DNA of 64,000 bases from Haloarcula pelagica. Lineage in GTDB: Archaea; Halobacteriota; Halobacteria; Halobacteriales; Haloarculaceae. The stretch's first letter is position 1, and every line of letters begins with the position of its first letter. Location of the stretch: NCBI RefSeq assembly GCF_030127105.1, contig NZ_CP126161.1, positions 2,728,001-2,792,000 on the forward strand. Reading direction: 5' to 3'. This document shows positions 61,256 to 64,000 of this stretch, in pieces. The translations under genes were made by a program, and so were the position numbers. The notes under the pieces were generated by a model. That model was given only the letters and a program-made list of their open reading frames with translations, had not been told where the DNA came from and did no database searches.

Positions 61256-62344
61256 GTCTGTTCGGATTTCCTCCATCGCTTGGATCAGTATCTCGAGTTT
61301 GGTTTGAATGTTCGATTCCTGACTCTCGTCAGTCAGTGACGTCCTCTCGTCACCGGACTCTTCACCATTCCGTGATGATTCTGCCGAGTCGGCATCGTCA
61401 CTTCCATCGGATTCTGCTGTCTCGTCCGACTCACACACGGTATCGAGACGCTGTTGCTCGTCGGTCTCAACGTGAGCGTCTGTAAGCGAGGGCTCTCCTT
61501 CCTGTGACGCGTCTTTTGACGGCCGCCCGCCACGGCTGAACGCGTCCAGCGGGAAGTCGTAGGCGTAGGCTCGCTTGGCCTTGTTGAACGTCGTCCGCCG
61601 GGACACGCCCAGGACGGCTTCGACCGCACTCCGATCGCAGTCACGATCGAGTGCCTGTCTCACCAACTCGTCTTCCATGCGCTGGAGGAGGAGCTGTGGG
61701 TCATCGGGGATGTCCCCACGGACGGAGTTTTCGATCTGGCTGGTCAGGCCCCACTCCCCGGTTTCGACGTCCTTGTCGACGACCTGTTCGTCACGGTCAT
61801 CGACGCGATTGTCGAGCCCCATCAGCACCCACAGCCGTTCCCGAACCGCCGAAACCGACAACTCCGTCGGCAGGCCGGCAGTGATATCGCCGGTGCGCTG
61901 GGGGCCGTTCCGCTCCAGGTACTGCAGGATCTCGATATCCTGGGGCAGCAAGACACTCTGGTCGGCATCGGTCAGGTCGACCGGCGAGTCGGCCGGCGTC
62001 GACTGCTGGTGGAGCCAACTGTGACAGGACCGGCACAACAGGGAGAGGTTCTCGGGGTCGTGCTCGTCCATCCCCTCGACATCGCGGTCGAGGTGATGAA
62101 CATGGAGTGTCGCCAGCCCGCCTCCTTCCGGGCCGTATCGGCCACAGGACTGACACCGGTGGTTATAGGTGCTGAGGATCTCTCTGCGGGTCTCCGGTGC
62201 AACGGTCTCGTTGCACGTCTGGGGATCCTGCTGGTCTGTTCGCTCGTCACTCTGGGTGACTGGACTGTTCTCGTCGTCAGATGGTTGTGGTTTCGTCTGT
62301 GCCATCTCTGGATATTCTATCGCCGCAGTTGGTCGTCGGCCCAT
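61250..62344 (-). CDS. HNH endonuclease with helix-turn-helix end
   Basis: The 364-residue protein has an acidic N-terminus, then an HNH nuclease domain with CQSCGRYGPEGGG (about 62-74), HVHHLDRDVEGMDEHDPENL (about 79-98) and CRSCHSWLHQ (about 102-111), complete with the zinc cysteines and catalytic histidines. Residues about 130-265 carry winged-helix-like and helix-turn-helix parts (EAVLGVSRRTTFNKAKRAYA). The tail is very acidic. The ATG at 62305 (MAQTKPQ) is an alternative start. It lies downstream of the DnaQ/RAMP gene pair on the same strand. Confidence 0.8.
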   Translation of the reverse strand: MGRRPTAAIEYPEMAQTKPQPSDDENSPVTQSDERTDQQDPQTCNETVAPETRREILSTYNHRCQSCGRYGPEGGGLATLHVHHLDRDVEGMDEHDPENLSLLCRSCHSWLHQQSTPADSPVDLTDADQSVLLPQDIEILQYLERNGPQRTGDITAGLPTELSVSAVRERLWVLMGLDNRVDDRDEQVVDKDVETGEWGLTSQIENSVRGDIPDDPQLLLQRMEDELVRQALDRDCDRSAVEAVLGVSRRTTFNKAKRAYAYDFPLDAFSRGGRPSKDASQEGEPSLTDAHVETDEQQRLDTVCESDETAESDGSDDADSAESSRNGEESGDERTSLTDESQESNIQTKLEILIQAMEEIRTDL

Positions 62345-62438
62345 CGCTGCTCTCTGTGGTGTATCGCTTCACTCCGCAGCCGCCATCGGGTAGTTCGTCC
62401 CGGATCCAGTCAGCAAGTTGCTGCCTCTCAGCCACCGC

Positions 62439-63107
62439 TCATGGCGTCCGTATCGGTGACAGCGACTTTACCTGGAAGTCCGATTTCGCACAGTAGCGCT
62501 CGGCTATACGGCCAAGCGCCGCCGTCCGCAGTATATCCGCCACGTTGTGCAGGACGAGCGACGTGAACTCCGCGTCGTCGAACGCCTCGACAGCTTCCCC
62601 GCTCTCCTCGAAGGGGTCAAGCTCGTTGGCCTCACCATCACAGAGGACGGCATACGCTGTCTCGAGATCGGCGTGGTCCTGCCCATCGACCTGCGTGTTG
62701 AACAGATCGTCGATGACCGGGTATAGATCAGCGTATGGCACGTCGACGAACGGCCAGGTCAGGCCACACGATGCAAACCGCGTTCGGAGGAAGGGCAGAT
62801 CGAACCCGCCGTTCCACGTCTCCCCGTTGTAGGCCGTGAGCAACACGTTAGCACCCTGAAGCCGGTCTCTGACGTACGACGAGAACGCGCGGAATAACTT
62901 CGCCTCCGAGGTGTGCATTGTCAGGTCGACGTGCTCGTCGGTCTTTGCCTGGACTGTCTCTTCGACGTCTCCCCAGTCGCGGACGCCCGTCTGGCAGAAC
63001 ACCCGCATACCGACGGGGAAACAGAAGCCGACGACTGTCACTTCATCCGTCCGGTCGAAGCCCGTCGTCTCGATATCGAACGCGACGAGGTCCAGTGGGT
63101 CACTCAT
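62439..63107 (-). CDS. DnaQ-like (DEDD) 3'-5' exonuclease
   Basis: The 222-residue protein has Exo I LVAFDIETTGFD (acidic pair at about 11 and 13), Exo II-like YNGETWNGGFDLPFLRTRF (about 92-110) and Exo III-like LVLHNVADILRTAAL (about 190-204), the ordered acidic motifs of RNase H-fold proofreading-type exonucleases. It starts in an ATGA overlap with the RAMP-like gene, so the pair are translated together. It may be the nuclease arm of an HRAMP-type system. Confidence 0.82.
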   Translation of the reverse strand: MSDPLDLVAFDIETTGFDRTDEVTVVGFCFPVGMRVFCQTGVRDWGDVEETVQAKTDEHVDLTMHTSEAKLFRAFSSYVRDRLQGANVLLTAYNGETWNGGFDLPFLRTRFASCGLTWPFVDVPYADLYPVIDDLFNTQVDGQDHADLETAYAVLCDGEANELDPFEESGEAVEAFDDAEFTSLVLHNVADILRTAALGRIAERYCAKSDFQVKSLSPIRTP

Positions 63108-64000
63108 CAGGCCTCACCTCCCCGGGCACTATCGCTACGTGCTGGCACTCGATCCGCACTCGTCGGCCGCAACCGGAACTCACCGAATCCGTATTTCGCG
63201 TGCGTGCCAACCCGTTTGATCCCGTTTTTCGCCGTCCGAACCGGGTCCGCCCCGGCGAAACTGACCACCTGTCCGTGGTCGACCGTCTCGAGAGCGTAGG
63301 CGTCTCCGCCGTCCTGCAGTCGCGTCTCCCGGCGCCGCAACGGCCTCTCGGGGTCCCACCACCACGGCACGTCCTGGTCGTCAGCACCAGGATAGTCACT
63401 CGCCAGTACGTACGGAGTGAGCAGTTCCAACTGCAGTTCCGTGTCTCTGAGCCGACTGTAGGACACCTGGTCCAGGTCGACCAATTGTGAATCGACGAGC
63501 GAGAGTTCGCCGAAGCCGTAGTTTCGCGCCCCGCCGACGCGCAGGGTCTCAAGGGTAGTCTCGTCGACCGGGAGGACCCCCGCGTCGGATTCGGCGTGCA
63601 GATAGCAGTGCAAAAACCACCGCGCGGTTCGCTGGGACTTTTGCATCTCCGGTGGGCGCCCGGACCGACAGGTGGACGCGAACGCCAGTCGGTCACCGTA
63701 GCGCTGGATATCATGCACGTTGTGGGCGTCCCGTGGGGGCGACTCCAGCAACCAGCGCTGGGCCACATCACGGTACAGGAACAGATCAGCGTATGTCTCA
63801 ACCCGTGGGAGCGACGACCCGAGCGTTCCGGCGCGGCCCGTCGCCGAGTGTTCCGGTGGATACTCGCCGTATTCGCCCGGGACGAACACGCCGTGACTCG
63901 CCTGTAGGGCCTGGCGAGTCCGACCATCTACTCGCCGGCCGAGAGCGTTACACAACGCATGCCCCGTCACGAAATACGGGTGGCCGGCGTAGTCCGTCTC
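63107..64000 (-). CDS. RAMP-superfamily (Cas5/Cas7-like) protein, HRAMP-type, start outside window
   Basis: At least 297 residues are visible, since the frame stays open to the window edge (ETDYAGHPYFVTGHALCNAL). A GTG at 63970 is an internal candidate start, but the conserved-looking upstream residues argue that the true start lies beyond 64000. Two Gly-rich loops typical of RAMP proteins occur: GGARNYGFGELSL (about 156-168) and HAKYGFGEFRLRP near the end. No CRISPR repeat is visible. With the neighbouring exonuclease and HNH genes, this resembles the haloarchaeal HRAMP loci described as derived class 1 systems. Confidence 0.68.
   Translation of the reverse strand, partial: ETDYAGHPYFVTGHALCNALGRRVDGRTRQALQASHGVFVPGEYGEYPPEHSATGRAGTLGSSLPRVETYADLFLYRDVAQRWLLESPPRDAHNVHDIQRYGDRLAFASTCRSGRPPEMQKSQRTARWFLHCYLHAESDAGVLPVDETTLETLRVGGARNYGFGELSLVDSQLVDLDQVSYSRLRDTELQLELLTPYVLASDYPGADDQDVPWWWDPERPLRRRETRLQDGGDAYALETVDHGQVVSFAGADPVRTAKNGIKRVGTHAKYGFGEFRLRPTSADRVPARSDSARGGEA

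Noticed and set aside
1-64000. CRISPR array
   Set aside because: No regularly spaced direct repeats of 25-37 bases with unique spacers were seen, even near the RAMP-like gene.

Overview
The window is GC-rich archaeal DNA from a halophilic archaeon. Its proteins are strongly acidic, starts are often leaderless or ATGA-coupled, and the ribosomal gene order is archaeal and includes L32e, L19e, S4e and the RNase P protein Rnp1. The L3 sequence closely resembles what I remember of Haloarcula marismortui L3, so a member of the Haloarculaceae is likely. No database search was possible.

Layout. Positions 1-14988 are host core genome: the end of a membrane protein gene, tRNA-Gly(GCC), a SPOUT RNA methyltransferase, and an unbroken ribosomal operon from L3 to L15 and secY. 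Positions 14968-57880 are an integrated tailed provirus of about 42.9 kb. It is bounded by a 21-bp direct repeat (20/21 identical) whose left copy is the last 21 bases of secY, and its tyrosine integrase lies just inside the right copy. Positions 57881-61255 are AT-richer and hold a ribbon-helix-helix gene, a truncated integrase and a second, membrane-anchored recombinase; this looks like debris of other integrations at the same site. Positions 61250-64000 are GC-rich again and read leftward: a RAMP-fold (Cas5/Cas7-like) protein cut by the window edge, a DnaQ-like exonuclease and an HNH nuclease. Together they resemble the edge of the haloarchaeal HRAMP system.

Provirus organisation. The left end carries an HNH nuclease gene, a very large primase/helicase, a small winged-helix gene, a compact tRNA-like RNA candidate and four tiny membrane proteins. 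A rightward morphogenesis operon follows: terminase small and large subunits, portal, head morphogenesis protein, prohead protease, decoration protein, HK97-fold capsid protein, connectors, tail tube, tail assembly chaperone with a -1 frameshift site, tape measure, tail hub and modular tail fibre. This is a siphovirus plan. Next comes a leftward block with a GT-C-like membrane protein and small zinc-binding proteins, including a SWIM gene interrupted by a LAGLIDADG endonuclease. The remainder is a control and replication region (winged-helix protein, Orc1/Cdc6 with iterons, phiH1-type repressor), a rightward early operon of small zinc proteins and a ParB-like mosaic protein, and the integrase.

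The most unusual signals are the secY attachment site, the HRAMP-like locus at the right edge, the textbook G GGA AAC slippery site in the tail chaperone, the homing endonuclease that carries a replacement 3' end for the gene it splits, the 53-nt tRNA-like element, and the tail fibre split in the middle of a repeated module.
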